DNA of 64,000 nucleotides from Streptomyces sp. YPW6. Its GTDB lineage: Bacteria; Actinomycetota; Actinomycetes; Streptomycetales; Streptomycetaceae. Location: NCBI RefSeq assembly GCF_018866325.1, contig NZ_CP076457.1, forward strand, positions 7,227,001 to 7,291,000, written 5' to 3'. The notes below the pieces were generated by a model that worked only from the letters and a program-made list of their open reading frames with translations, was not told where the DNA came from and did not search any database. The position numbers and the translations under genes were made by a program. Of this stretch, positions 51,440-59,736 are shown piece after piece (within the stretch, counting starts at the first letter, position 1; each line of letters opens with the position of its first letter).

Positions 51440-51706
51440 ATGACCTCCCCAGCGCCGCGCCGCCCCCGTATCGAGCACGTCACCACCGCCGGTTCGGCGC
51501 TGGCCGTCACGCTGCTCCCGCTGGTGGTCGGCGTCCTGCTGGCCAAGACCATGGCGGCGGACCCGATGACCTCGGTGAACGCGCTCGTCACCAACGGGCA
51601 CCGCCCGCGGGTGTCGCCGAGGGAGTGGCGCCGCTGCGGCGGCCACGCCCTGCGGCGGCTGCGGACCGCCGAGCGCCCTTCCTTCGCCCGCAACGGCACG
51701 CGCTGA
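51440..51706 (+). CDS. Small membrane protein
   Basis: 88 residues from ATG 51440; ATG 51404 would lengthen it. One hydrophobic segment (SALAVTLLPLVVGVLLAKTMA) is followed by a short basic tail (PREWRRCGGHALRRLR). Not recognised. The gene is followed by a strong hairpin, which supports it being a real transcription unit. Confidence 0.55.
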   Translation: MTSPAPRRPRIEHVTTAGSALAVTLLPLVVGVLLAKTMAADPMTSVNALVTNGHRPRVSPREWRRCGGHALRRLRTAERPSFARNGTR

Positions 51707-51707
51707 C

Positions 51708-51739
51708 GCCGTCCGGCCGGAGAGGTCCGGCCGGACGGC
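51708..51739. terminator. Bidirectional terminator hairpin
   Basis: Perfect 13-bp arms (GCCGTCCGGCCGG and complement) with a 6-nt loop, between convergent genes. Confidence 0.7.
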
Positions 51740-51813
51740 TTCGCTACGGGTGTGAGGGCGGGGGCGCGTGCGGGCGGGGGCGCCGGTCCCGGGTCCCGGT
51801 CCCGGGTCCGGCG

Positions 51814-53712
51814 TCAGCCCACCGGCTGGACCGGCCGCTCCCCGTCGGAGGACGGCTGCTCGAACTGGGTGCGGTACAGCTCCTCGTAGCGTCCGCCGGC
51901 CGCCAGCAGTTCGGTGTGCGTGCCGCTCTCGACGACCCGGCCCGCCTCCAGCACCAGGATCCGGTCGGCCGCCCGCACGGTCGAGAGCCGGTGGGCGATC
52001 ACCAGGGCGGTCCGGCCCGACAGGGCTTCGGCCAGCGCCTCCTGGACGGCCGCCTCCGAGGTGGAGTCGAGATGCGCGGTCGCCTCGTCCAGGATCACGA
52101 CCCGCTGACGGGCCAGCAGCAGCCGGGCGATGGTGAGGCGCTGGCGCTCCCCGCCGGAGAGCCGGTAGCCGCGCTCGCCGACCACGGTGTCGAGCCCGTC
52201 GGGCAGCGAGGCGATCAGAGCGTCGAGCCGGGAGCGGCGCAGCGCGTCACGGAGCTCGTCCTCGGAGGCGTCGGGCCGGGCGATCAGCAGGTTGGCCCGC
52301 ACCGACTCGTGGAAGAGGTGCCCGTCCTGGGTGACCATGCCGAGCGTGTCCCGGATCGAGTCGGCGCTCAGGTCGCGTACGTCGACACCGTTCAGCCGTA
52401 CGGAACCGGCGTCCGCGTCGTACAGCCGGGGCAGCAGTTGCGCGATCGTGGACTTGCCCGCGCCGGAGGAGCCCACCAGGGCGATCGTCTGGCCCGGTTC
52501 GGCCCGGAAGGACACCTGGTGCAGGACCGGCGTGCCGCCCCGTTCGTCGAGCGTGGCGACCTCCTCCAGCGAGGCCAGGGAGACCTTCTCGGCGGTGGGG
52601 TAGGCGAACGACACCCCGTCGAACTCCACGGAGACCGGCCCTTCGGGCACCCGGCGGGCGTCCGGCTTCTGTTCGATCAGCGGTTTCAGGTCCAGGATCT
52701 CGAAGACCCGCTCGAAGCTCACGAGCGCGCTCATCACCTCCACCCGGGCTCCGGCGAGGGCGGTGAGCGGCGCGTACAGTCGGGTCAGCAGCAGCGCCAG
52801 CGCCACCACGGCCCCCGGATCCAGGCTGCCGCGCAGGGCGTAGAAGCCGCCGAGCCCGTAGACCAGGGCCAGCGCGAGGGCGGACACCAGGGTGAGGGCG
52901 GTGATGAACGCCGTCTGGGCCATCGCCGTTCGGACGCCGATGTCACGCACCCGGTCCGCGCGGGCGGCGAACTCGGCCGACTCGTCCGAAGGCCGCCCGA
53001 AGAGCTTCACGAGCGTCGCACCCGGGGCGGAGAACCGCTCGGTCATCTGGGTGCCCATCGCGGCGTTGTGGTCGGCCGCCTCCCGCTGGAGTCCGGCCAT
53101 CCGGGCTCCCATCCGGCGGGCCGGTACGACGAACACCGGGAGCAGGACGAGCGCGAGCAGGGTGATCTGCCAGGAGATCGTGAGCATCACCGCGAGCGTC
53201 AGCAGCAGGGTGACGAGGTGGGAGACGACCCCGGAGAGCGTGTTGCTGAACGCCCGCTGCGCGCCGATCACGTCGTTGTTGAGCCGGCTGACCAGGGCAC
53301 CCGTCCGGGTCCGGGTGAAGAAGGCCACCGGCATCTTCTGCACATGGTCGAAGACGGCCGTGCGCAGGTCCAGGATCAGGCCCTCGCCCAGCGTCGCCGA
53401 CAGCCAGCGGGTGAGCAGCCCGAGACCGGCCTCGGCGACGGCGATGAGCGCGATGAGCAGGGCGAGCCGGGTGACCGTGCCGGTGTCCTCACCGTTCACG
53501 ATCGCGTCGACGACCTTCCCGGCCAGCAGGGGCGTGGCCACCGCGAGCAGCGCGGTCAGGACGCTCAGCAGCAGGAAGCGGTGGATGCGCCGTCGGTGGG
53601 GCCGGGCGAAGAGCAGGATGCGGCGCAAGGACGCCCGGGAGAAGGGCCGGCGGTCCTGCTGGGCGTTCATCGCGCTGTGCAGCGACTGCCACGCGGTGAC
53701 TTCCATGTCCAT
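51814..53712 (-). CDS. ABC transporter, fused permease/ATPase half-transporter (exporter type)
   Basis: 632 residues from ATG 53712 (ATG 53706 is also possible). Six N-terminal helices (from FLLLSVLTALLAVATPLLAGKV) form the type IV exporter membrane domain. The ATPase has Walker A ALVGSSGAGKSTIAQLL, Q-loop MVTQDGHLF, signature RLSGGERQRLTIAR, Walker B RVVILDEATAHLD and the H-loop VIAHRLSTVRAADR. A short insert lies before the Walker A region (KVSLASLEEVATLDERGG). It likely works as a homodimer exporting drugs or lipids. The promoter contains a SoxR-like site (53805-53822), which suggests induction by redox-active compounds. Confidence 0.92.
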   Translation of the reverse strand: MDMEVTAWQSLHSAMNAQQDRRPFSRASLRRILLFARPHRRRIHRFLLLSVLTALLAVATPLLAGKVVDAIVNGEDTGTVTRLALLIALIAVAEAGLGLLTRWLSATLGEGLILDLRTAVFDHVQKMPVAFFTRTRTGALVSRLNNDVIGAQRAFSNTLSGVVSHLVTLLLTLAVMLTISWQITLLALVLLPVFVVPARRMGARMAGLQREAADHNAAMGTQMTERFSAPGATLVKLFGRPSDESAEFAARADRVRDIGVRTAMAQTAFITALTLVSALALALVYGLGGFYALRGSLDPGAVVALALLLTRLYAPLTALAGARVEVMSALVSFERVFEILDLKPLIEQKPDARRVPEGPVSVEFDGVSFAYPTAEKVSLASLEEVATLDERGGTPVLHQVSFRAEPGQTIALVGSSGAGKSTIAQLLPRLYDADAGSVRLNGVDVRDLSADSIRDTLGMVTQDGHLFHESVRANLLIARPDASEDELRDALRRSRLDALIASLPDGLDTVVGERGYRLSGGERQRLTIARLLLARQRVVILDEATAHLDSTSEAAVQEALAEALSGRTALVIAHRLSTVRAADRILVLEAGRVVESGTHTELLAAGGRYEELYRTQFEQPSSDGERPVQPVG

Positions 53713-53795
53713 GGAGTGCTCCGGAATCGGTGGCCCCCGGATCGTCCGACGGCCTGCGGATCCCCGTCGGCCGTGCGGCCCCGGGGTCACGGAGA

Positions 53796-53826
53796 ACGCT
53801 AGGACCTGAAGTTTGCTTGAGGTCAA
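53796..53826 (-). promoter_or_regulatory. Promoter with 19-bp spacer and SoxR-like box
   Basis: On the minus strand, TTGACC (53826-53821) and TAGCGT (53801-53796) are 19 bp apart. The long spacer is typical of promoters controlled by MerR-family activators. Inside, CCTCAAGCAAACTTCAGG (53822-53805) matches the SoxR site CCTCAAGTTAACTTGAGG at 15 of 18 positions. It drives the ABC exporter gene about 84 bp downstream. Confidence 0.7.
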
Positions 53827-53928
53827 GGCCGGCGGCGGCACGGCGAGCCGCGGCCCGGTCCCGCCCCGGGTGCCGGGTCCCTCGCGCGGGCGGCCGGAGC
53901 GGTCATGCGGGGCTGGCATGATCGAGGG

Positions 53929-54648
53929 ATGAACGAGAGCATCATCGCCGCGTGTGACGGGGCGTCGAAGGGGAATCCCGGGCCGGCCGCCTGGGCGTGG
54001 GTCGTCGCCGACGCGCAGGGCGATCCCGTGCGCTGGGAGGCCGGGCCGCTGGGCACCGCGACCAACAACGTGGCCGAGCTGACGGCACTGGCGCAGCTGC
54101 TGGAGTCCACCGACCCGGCGGTGCCCGTCGAGGTGCGGATGGACTCGCAGTACGCCATGAACGCCGTGACCAAGTGGCTGCCGGGCTGGAAGCGCAACGG
54201 CTGGAAGACCTCCGGCGGCAAGCCCGTCGCCAACCGTGAACTGGTCACCCGGATCGACGCCCTGCTCACCGACCGTACGGTGACGTTCCGCTACGTTCCC
54301 GCCCACCAGGTGAACGGCGACCCGCTCAACGCGATCGCCGACCAGGCGGCGAGCGAGGTGGCGGTGACCCAGGTCCCGGCCGGCACCGCGCACGGCGCGA
54401 CGGCGCTGCCGGTCCCCGCGCCCGCCCGGTCCACGAAGGGGGGCACGGGAGCGTCCGGGGCGTCGGGCGCGGGCGGTGCGAAGGGGCGGGGTGCCGGGCG
54501 CGCCTCCCGGGGCGGGCGGTCCAGCGGCACGATCAAGGCGCGCTTCGCGGGCCGCTGCCACTGCGGAAGGCCGTACGCGGCCCAGGAGTCGATCGCGAAG
54601 AACCCGAACGGCTGGGGCCACCCGGAGTGCCGTACGGCTCCCGCCTGA
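53929..54648 (+). CDS. rnhA: Ribonuclease HI with C-terminal zinc-ribbon-like tail
   Basis: 239 residues from ATG 53929. The RNase H catalytic carboxylates are visible: Asp10 (ACDGASKGNPG), Glu (NNVAELTAL), Asp (RMDSQYAM) and Asp (NAIADQAA). A Gly/Ala linker (GASGASGAGGAKGRGAG) leads to a tail CHCGRPYAAQESIAKNPNGW followed by GHPEC (C-x-C...C), probably a zinc-ribbon that may bind nucleic acid. It cuts the RNA strand of RNA/DNA hybrids. It is longer than minimal RNase HI (about 155 residues) because of this tail. It is divergent from the exporter. Confidence 0.9.
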   Translation: MNESIIAACDGASKGNPGPAAWAWVVADAQGDPVRWEAGPLGTATNNVAELTALAQLLESTDPAVPVEVRMDSQYAMNAVTKWLPGWKRNGWKTSGGKPVANRELVTRIDALLTDRTVTFRYVPAHQVNGDPLNAIADQAASEVAVTQVPAGTAHGATALPVPAPARSTKGGTGASGASGAGGAKGRGAGRASRGGRSSGTIKARFAGRCHCGRPYAAQESIAKNPNGWGHPECRTAPA

Positions 54649-54684
54649 CCGGGCGGGGGAGCGGGCGGCGCTGAAGGAAGCCGC

Positions 54685-55185
54685 TCAGAGGTCGGCCCAG
54701 ACGAGCCGGCCCGCCAGTGCCGCGCGGGTACCCCAGCGGGCGGCCAGCGCGTCGACGAGCAGGAGGCCCCTGCCGCCCTCGGAGAGGTGGTCGAGCGCGT
54801 CGTCGGCGCCGGGGCAGCCGGCCGTCGGCGCCCCGCCGGGAGGCAGGCCCGCCGCGTCGGCCGGGGAGGCCGGAGCCGGTATCCGGGCCCGGCCGCGGTT
54901 CCACACGCAGATGCGCACGCCCTCCGCGGAGCGCAGGAGCCGGCAGCGGATCCGCCGGGTGCTGGTGTGCTGCACCGCGTTGGTGACCAGCTCGGTCACT
55001 ATCAGAGCCGCCGCCTCGATCCGGTCGGCCGGTTCGCCCCAGGCCCGCATCGCCTCCTGGACCCGGTGCCGGGCCTCCGGCACGCCACCGGGCAATCGGG
55101 GAACCCACCAGCTGTGTGCTCCTCGGGCACCTCGGACACCTCCGTCATCGGGGGCACGCTCCGCGCAACTGACTATTTCCGACAT
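54685..55185 (-). CDS. ATP-binding protein, anti-sigma regulatory type
   Basis: 166 residues from ATG 55185. GHKL motifs: N box AALIVTELVTNAVQHT and glycine box GGRGLLLVDALAARWG. The fold is that of RsbW-like serine kinases. It is divergent from an XRE/DUF5753 regulator, an arrangement frequent in Streptomyces, where such pairs often act together in development. A PP2C phosphatase lies beyond the regulator. Confidence 0.85.
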   Translation of the reverse strand: MSEIVSCAERAPDDGGVRGARGAHSWWVPRLPGGVPEARHRVQEAMRAWGEPADRIEAAALIVTELVTNAVQHTSTRRIRCRLLRSAEGVRICVWNRGRARIPAPASPADAAGLPPGGAPTAGCPGADDALDHLSEGGRGLLLVDALAARWGTRAALAGRLVWADL

Positions 55186-55272
55186 GTATGCACTCTCGAC
55201 GCAAAACACATACTTTGCAAGCGACAGAGTGTGCAGTGCTCCGCCACGGGGCTCGACGGAAGAGGTAGCCGC

Positions 55273-56106
55273 ATGCGAGCCCGGTCCGGCCCCACGGTGG
55301 AACACCGCGTCCTCGCCGTCCGCCTGCGCATACTGCGGGAACGCGCGGGCGTCAGCCTGCGGGCCGCCGCCGAGGCGCTGGACGCGCACCCCGCCACCGT
55401 ACGGCGGATCGAACGCGCGGAGACCGGACTCGACGCCCGGCAGGTCGGCGAACTGCTGCGCTGCTACGGCGTGCCGCCCGCCGTGGCCGGACCCATCATG
55501 GCCGGGCTCGCGGCCGCGAACCTGCCCGGCTGGTGGCACCGCTGGCGGGACACGATGGAGGCCTGGCAGCAGGAGGTCATCGGCGTGGAGTCCTCGGCGA
55601 GCCTCGTGCGGACCTGGCACCCGGCGCTCGTGCCCGAACTGCTGCGCACCCCCGCCTACGCCGCCGCGCTCTACCGCACCCAGTACCCCGACGACAGCCC
55701 CGCCCGCCGGGAACGCCGGGTCGAGCTGCTGCGCGAGCGCCGCCGGCGGCTGTGCGAGCGCGGGGCCGCCCTGTGGGCGCTGCTCCCGGCCGCGGCCCTC
55801 CACACGCGGGTCGGCGACCGGGAGACCATGGCGGGGCAGCGGGCCGCGCTGGCCGAGGCGATGCGGGAACGGCGTGTCACCGTCCAGGTGGTGCCCCTGG
55901 ACCACCCACCGCACCCCCTGACCGGGGTACCGCCCCTGCACCTCCTCCGGGTGCCCGCACCCGAGATCGGGGACCAGGCGGTGCTGGAGACCCCGGGCGT
56001 CCGGGTCGACGTCATCGACGATCCCGAGGCCGTGACGGCCCACCGCATCCGGCTCGACGCCGCGTGCGCCGCCGCGCCGGGCCCCGGCAGCCCGCTGCCG
56101 GAGTGA
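55273..56106 (+). CDS. XRE-family regulator with DUF5753 domain
   Basis: 277 residues from ATG 55273. The HTH is RLRILRERAGVSLRAAAEALDAHPATVRRIE (about residues 17-47). The rest is a DUF5753 domain, with WWHRWRDTMEAWQQEVIGVES and FPALVPELLRT-like (WHPALVPELLRTPAYAAAL). This form is a large Streptomyces family that includes developmental regulators such as WhiJ-like proteins. Its partner is the divergent ATPase. The intergenic 87 bp are AT-richer and hold both promoters. Confidence 0.9.
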   Translation: MRARSGPTVEHRVLAVRLRILRERAGVSLRAAAEALDAHPATVRRIERAETGLDARQVGELLRCYGVPPAVAGPIMAGLAAANLPGWWHRWRDTMEAWQQEVIGVESSASLVRTWHPALVPELLRTPAYAAALYRTQYPDDSPARRERRVELLRERRRRLCERGAALWALLPAAALHTRVGDRETMAGQRAALAEAMRERRVTVQVVPLDHPPHPLTGVPPLHLLRVPAPEIGDQAVLETPGVRVDVIDDPEAVTAHRIRLDAACAAAPGPGSPLPE

Positions 56107-56162
56107 CCGGGGCCGCCCGCCGCCGGGATGCGCCGGGCCCCGGGCCCGTACAGCGTGGGGGA

Positions 56163-57266
56163 GTGGTGCAGCAGCGCAAGGCCAAGTGGATCCCTCTGGG
56201 GGTCATCGTGCTGGGCGTCGTGCTGGACCTGCTGACCCCGGCGGACGTCACCTCGGCGCCCCTGCTGATCGCGGCTCCGGTCGCCGCAGCGCCCCTGCTC
56301 AGGTTGCGCGGCATCATCGCCGTCGGTGTGCTCGCCATGACCGTCCACGCGATCCTCGCCTGGTACGACGGCACCTTCGGCTGGCAGCGCGGCATCGCCA
56401 ACCAGCTCACCCTTCTGGCCGTAACCGTGCTGGCCGTCCTCATCAACCGCTCCCTGGAGGGCCGGGACGCCCGGACCCGGCGCGCCCGCCACATCGCCGC
56501 CGTGGCCCAGAGCGCCGTCCTGCCCCGGCCCCCTTCACGCCTGGGGGAGCTCCACATCGCCGCCCGGTACGTGCCCGCCGAGACCGAGGCCACGATCGGC
56601 GGCGACCTCTATGTCGTGCAGGACACCCCGCACGGGGTGCGCGTGATGGTCGGGGACGTCCGCGGCAAGGGCCTGGGCGCGGTGCGCGCGGTCTGCGCGG
56701 ACCTGGGCGCCTTCCGGTACGCGGCGGACGAGGCGGAGGACCTGCCCGGCCTGGTCGCCGCGCTGGAGCGGGCGCTCCAGCGCGAGGCCGACAGGCGCGG
56801 CGGCCAGGAGCGGGACGAGGGGTTCACCACCGCCCTGATCGTCGAGTTCGCCGACGACCTCGGCGTCGTCCGCGTCGTCAACCGGGGGCATCCGCCGCCG
56901 GTGCTCCTGGACGCCCAGGGCCGGGCCACCGTCCTGGAACCCTCCGAGGAGGCGCCCCCGCTCGGCATGAGCGATCTGGGGACCTGGTCGTGCCCGGTCG
57001 ACACGTTCCCGTTTCCGCCCGGCGCCACCCTCATCTGCTACACGGACGGGGTCACCGAGGCCCGTGACGAGTCCGGGGTCTTCTACGACGCGGCCGTGCG
57101 GCTGCCCGCCCTCGTCCATCACCGCGCGCCGACCGGCTGCCCGGCCTCCCCGGAGCAGATCCTCCACCTGCTGATCGAGGACGTCGGCCATCACACCGGG
57201 GGCCGGATCCAGGACGATCAGGCCCTCCTCGCCCTGCACCGCCCCCCGGTCCCCCCGCACAAGTAG
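56163..57266 (+). CDS. Membrane PP2C-type (SpoIIE-like) protein phosphatase
   Basis: About 367 residues from GTG 56163 (GTG 56166 is adjacent). N-terminal membrane helices (LGVIVLGVVLDLLTP, APLLIAAPVAAAPLL, GIIAVGVLAMTVHAILAW and LTLLAVTVLAVLIN) are followed by a PP2C domain: RYVPAETEATIGGDLYVVQ, MVGDVRGKGLGAVRAV, NRGHPPPVLLD and CYTDGVTEARD, with the metal-binding Asp residues in GGD, GDV and TDG. Such phosphatases dephosphorylate anti-anti-sigma factors, so this gene may work with the anti-sigma-type ATPase nearby. Confidence 0.9.
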   Translation: MVQQRKAKWIPLGVIVLGVVLDLLTPADVTSAPLLIAAPVAAAPLLRLRGIIAVGVLAMTVHAILAWYDGTFGWQRGIANQLTLLAVTVLAVLINRSLEGRDARTRRARHIAAVAQSAVLPRPPSRLGELHIAARYVPAETEATIGGDLYVVQDTPHGVRVMVGDVRGKGLGAVRAVCADLGAFRYAADEAEDLPGLVAALERALQREADRRGGQERDEGFTTALIVEFADDLGVVRVVNRGHPPPVLLDAQGRATVLEPSEEAPPLGMSDLGTWSCPVDTFPFPPGATLICYTDGVTEARDESGVFYDAAVRLPALVHHRAPTGCPASPEQILHLLIEDVGHHTGGRIQDDQALLALHRPPVPPHK

Positions 57267-57367
57267 CGGGCCCTGCGCGCCGCGGTGTCCGTTGCCGTCG
57301 GTCCGATACGTGTTTGAGGCGTCGATCGCCGGTCACCCGCACGGAAGACACGTACGGCAACCGACTT

Positions 57368-57400
57368 ACGACGTCACGACCCTCGTCACGACGTCACGAC
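57368..57400 (+). promoter_or_regulatory. Two 13-bp direct repeats upstream of the WhiB gene
   Basis: ACGACGTCACGAC occurs at 57368-57380 and 57388-57400, with a 20-bp repeat distance (about two helical turns). Each contains the palindrome GACGTC. It ends 19 bp before the TTG start, so a bound protein would affect expression of the WhiB gene. Confidence 0.5.
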
Positions 57401-57418
57401 ATTCGGGAGTGAGCAGAG

Positions 57419-57694
57419 TTGAGCAGCACGGAGAACTGGCGCCTGCACGCCGCCTGCCGCGAGGAGGACCCGGACCTGTTCTTCCCCATCGGCACCACCG
57501 GACCCGCGGTCGTCCAGGCCGAGGAGGCCAAGGCCGTCTGCCGGGCCTGCCCCGTCCAGGCCGCCTGCCTGGAGTGGGCCCTGGAGAACAGCCAGGACTC
57601 CGGCATCTGGGGCGGCCTGTCCGAGAACGAGCGCCGCGCCCTGAAGCGCCGCACCCGCCGGCGGGCGGAAGCACGGGGACGCGGTGCGGCCTGA
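57419..57694 (+). CDS. WhiB-family iron-sulfur regulator
   Basis: 91 residues. The four cluster-binding Cys are C13, C41, C44 and C50 (AAC, VCRACPVQAAC), followed by the GIWGG turn and a basic C-terminus (KRRTRRRAEARGRG) for DNA binding. Wbl proteins bind a [4Fe-4S] cluster and sigma factor region 4 to control development, stress or redox genes. The start is TTG 57419 with GGGAG about 9 nt upstream; no ATG or GTG lies in frame there. Confidence 0.93.
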   Translation: MSSTENWRLHAACREEDPDLFFPIGTTGPAVVQAEEAKAVCRACPVQAACLEWALENSQDSGIWGGLSENERRALKRRTRRRAEARGRGAA

Positions 57695-57767
57695 CGCGTG
57701 CCGCTGTGCGCCGGTGCCGCCCGGAGCGATGTTCGTGAGCCGGGAACGAGTGGGTACACGATGAGCC

Positions 57768-58118
57768 ATGGACACCACCGCTTGGCTCGTTCTCGGCGCC
57801 GCGGCCGCGCTGATCATGCTGGCCCTCGCAGCCGTGCTGCTGTTTCGCGTCGTGAAGGCGCGGAAGCTGCTGGTCGACGCCGGGATCCCGCTGCGCAGCA
57901 AGGCCCTCTTCTGGGCGGCCGTCGTCTACACCGTGTCACCGGTCGACCTGCTGCCCGACCCCGTCTATCTCGACGACATCGGCTTCCTGCTGGTCGCCCT
58001 GCGCTCCCTGCACGCGGCCGCTTCGGCCGCCGGAGTGCGTACGGGAACGGGTGCGGGGGCCAAGGCCGGGGCCCGGCCCCAGACGCCGGTGGAGCGCCGG
58101 CCCGACGCTGTGGGCTGA
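57768..58118 (+). CDS. DUF1232 / YkvA-like membrane protein
   Basis: 116 residues. One N-terminal helix (WLVLGAAAALIMLALAAVLLF) is followed by the DUF1232 signature (LRSKALFWAAVVYTVSPVDLLPDPVYLDDIGF), typical of YkvA-type proteins of unknown function. The C-terminal region is Ala/Gly-rich and variable. It starts 73 bp after the WhiB gene. Confidence 0.85.
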   Translation: MDTTAWLVLGAAAALIMLALAAVLLFRVVKARKLLVDAGIPLRSKALFWAAVVYTVSPVDLLPDPVYLDDIGFLLVALRSLHAAASAAGVRTGTGAGAKAGARPQTPVERRPDAVG

Positions 58119-58188
58119 GGCGGGGGCTGAGGCGGGGGCGGCGTCCGCCCTGGTCCGCGAGACGGATCAGACACACCGCCCGGCGTGT

Positions 58189-59547
58189 TCAGCCGAAGGC
58201 CGGTGCGCCCGGCGGGGCCGTCCCCGCACCGGGGTCCTGCGGAGCCCCGGTGCCCGGGGCGGGCGGCTGCGGCGCGGACTGCGAGTCGGGCGAGCCCGGC
58301 GGGTTCTCCGGCGCGGGCTCGGTGCCCGGGTCGTCGGGCGGCGGCTCGGGGGTCGCCGGGTCGTCCGGCGGGGGTTCCGAGGTCGCCGGGTCCTCACCGG
58401 GCCGCGTCGGGTCATCCGGCGCGGGCTCCGACGTGGTGTCCCCGGGCGAGGCCGGGCACGGGTCCGAGCCGGGCGGGCAGGGCGACTCGGAGGCGTCGCC
58501 CGGCGGGTCCGTCTTCTTGTCCCCGTCGCCCGTGTCGCCCGCCGGCCGCTTGAACCAGTCGCCGTTCTCGGGATCGACCATCACGAACTCTTTCACCGGC
58601 TTCTTCGACGGCTCCACCACGACCACGTCGGAAGCGCGGTAGCCCGGCCACGCCTCGCCCGTCTGCCGCGGGTCCTCCTGCGCGACGGGCGGCAGCAGCG
58701 GGTTCCCGCACGCGCACCGCACCCTGGGGACGCCCCGGTCGTCGACGAGGACCGCCGTACCCGCCTGGAGCACCGCCTGATAGGCGTCGGCCTCGCCGTC
58801 CCGGAAACCGTGGTTGGTGACGCGGGTGTCCATGCGCAGCGTCACGGGAGTGAGCCCGCGCAGATAGCCGGGGACGTCGGACGGCTCGATGTCCTGGACC
58901 GAGGCGAACGCCCGGTTCTTGTCCGGCGCCGCCTGCAACACCTTGACCTGCTGTTCCACATCGCAGCTCGCGACCTTCCGCGTGCCCCCGTACAGCCCCG
59001 GGGCGGCCCCGTCCACGCCGCGTGCCACCTGCGCGCCGGTCTTCGACGGGCTCGGTGCGACGGAGGGGCTCGCGGTCCCCGGCTCGGGCGTGTCGTCCTC
59101 CGCCGTGGACTCGGTGAACGGATCCGGCCCGGACTCGCCCGCCGCCTGGAGGAAGACCTCGCCGCCCTCCTTCGACCCGCCGCCGTCGGGCCGGGTCAGC
59201 ACGACGACCAGCACCACGGCGGCGACCAGGGCGGTCGCGATCGCCGCGATCCGGGGCACCGAACGCCACCAGGGACGGTCGGGGCGGGGGCCGGGTGCGG
59301 CACCCGAACCGCCGCCCGGACCGCCGGGACCACCGCCCGAGGCACCGGAACCGCCCCCGTCGCCGGATCCGCCGGATCCGCCCGGACCGCCGGGGCCGTT
59401 CGGGCCGTGGTCGCCGCCGCTGGGCGGGCCGGACGGCGGGCCCGCAACGGTCGGAGGAGGCGGGGTGGGGCCGGAATCCGAGGGGCCCGAGAGCGGGCCG
59501 GACGGAGGCCCGGTGGGGCGGCCGGATGGCGGTGGCTGGACACTCAC
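58189..59547 (-). CDS. DUF6777-like membrane-anchored protein with disordered tails
   Basis: 452 residues from GTG 59547. A Pro/Gly/Ser-rich cytoplasmic N-terminus of about 95 residues precedes one membrane helix (IAAIATALVAAVVLVVVL). The folded outer domain contains Cys in ASCDVEQQVKVLQ and RCACGNPLLPPV, with VDPENGDWFKRP near its end. A Pro/Asp/Glu-rich tail (PDDPATPEPPPDDP repeats) follows. The pattern matches DUF6777 as I recall it; function unknown. The gene is divergent from the streptophobe-like gene. Confidence 0.75.
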   Translation of the reverse strand: MSVQPPPSGRPTGPPSGPLSGPSDSGPTPPPPTVAGPPSGPPSGGDHGPNGPGGPGGSGGSGDGGGSGASGGGPGGPGGGSGAAPGPRPDRPWWRSVPRIAAIATALVAAVVLVVVLTRPDGGGSKEGGEVFLQAAGESGPDPFTESTAEDDTPEPGTASPSVAPSPSKTGAQVARGVDGAAPGLYGGTRKVASCDVEQQVKVLQAAPDKNRAFASVQDIEPSDVPGYLRGLTPVTLRMDTRVTNHGFRDGEADAYQAVLQAGTAVLVDDRGVPRVRCACGNPLLPPVAQEDPRQTGEAWPGYRASDVVVVEPSKKPVKEFVMVDPENGDWFKRPAGDTGDGDKKTDPPGDASESPCPPGSDPCPASPGDTTSEPAPDDPTRPGEDPATSEPPPDDPATPEPPPDDPGTEPAPENPPGSPDSQSAPQPPAPGTGAPQDPGAGTAPPGAPAFG

Positions 59548-59736
59548 GGGCTCTGCTCCCCGTTGTCGGGACCCGCCCCGGAAGCTTCGCCCGCCCCGTG
59601 AACGCGCCGGGGACAAGAGGTGGCAATCCAGGGCATTTCGCACCATTGTCTGCTCCGCCCCGGCAGTCCCCGCAAGCGGAGGAGCGAACCGTTTCCCCGA
59701 GGAGCGAAGCGTCCGGTCCCTGCTTAGCGTGAGGGC

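Noticed and set aside
51343..53802. 819-residue frame antisense to the ABC exporter
   Set aside because: The opposite strand has complete ABC motifs; this frame has none.
55201..55218. GCAAA...TTTGC dyad between the ATPase and XRE genes as an operator
   Set aside because: Only 5-bp arms with an 8-nt centre; too weak to call, although the region surely holds promoters.
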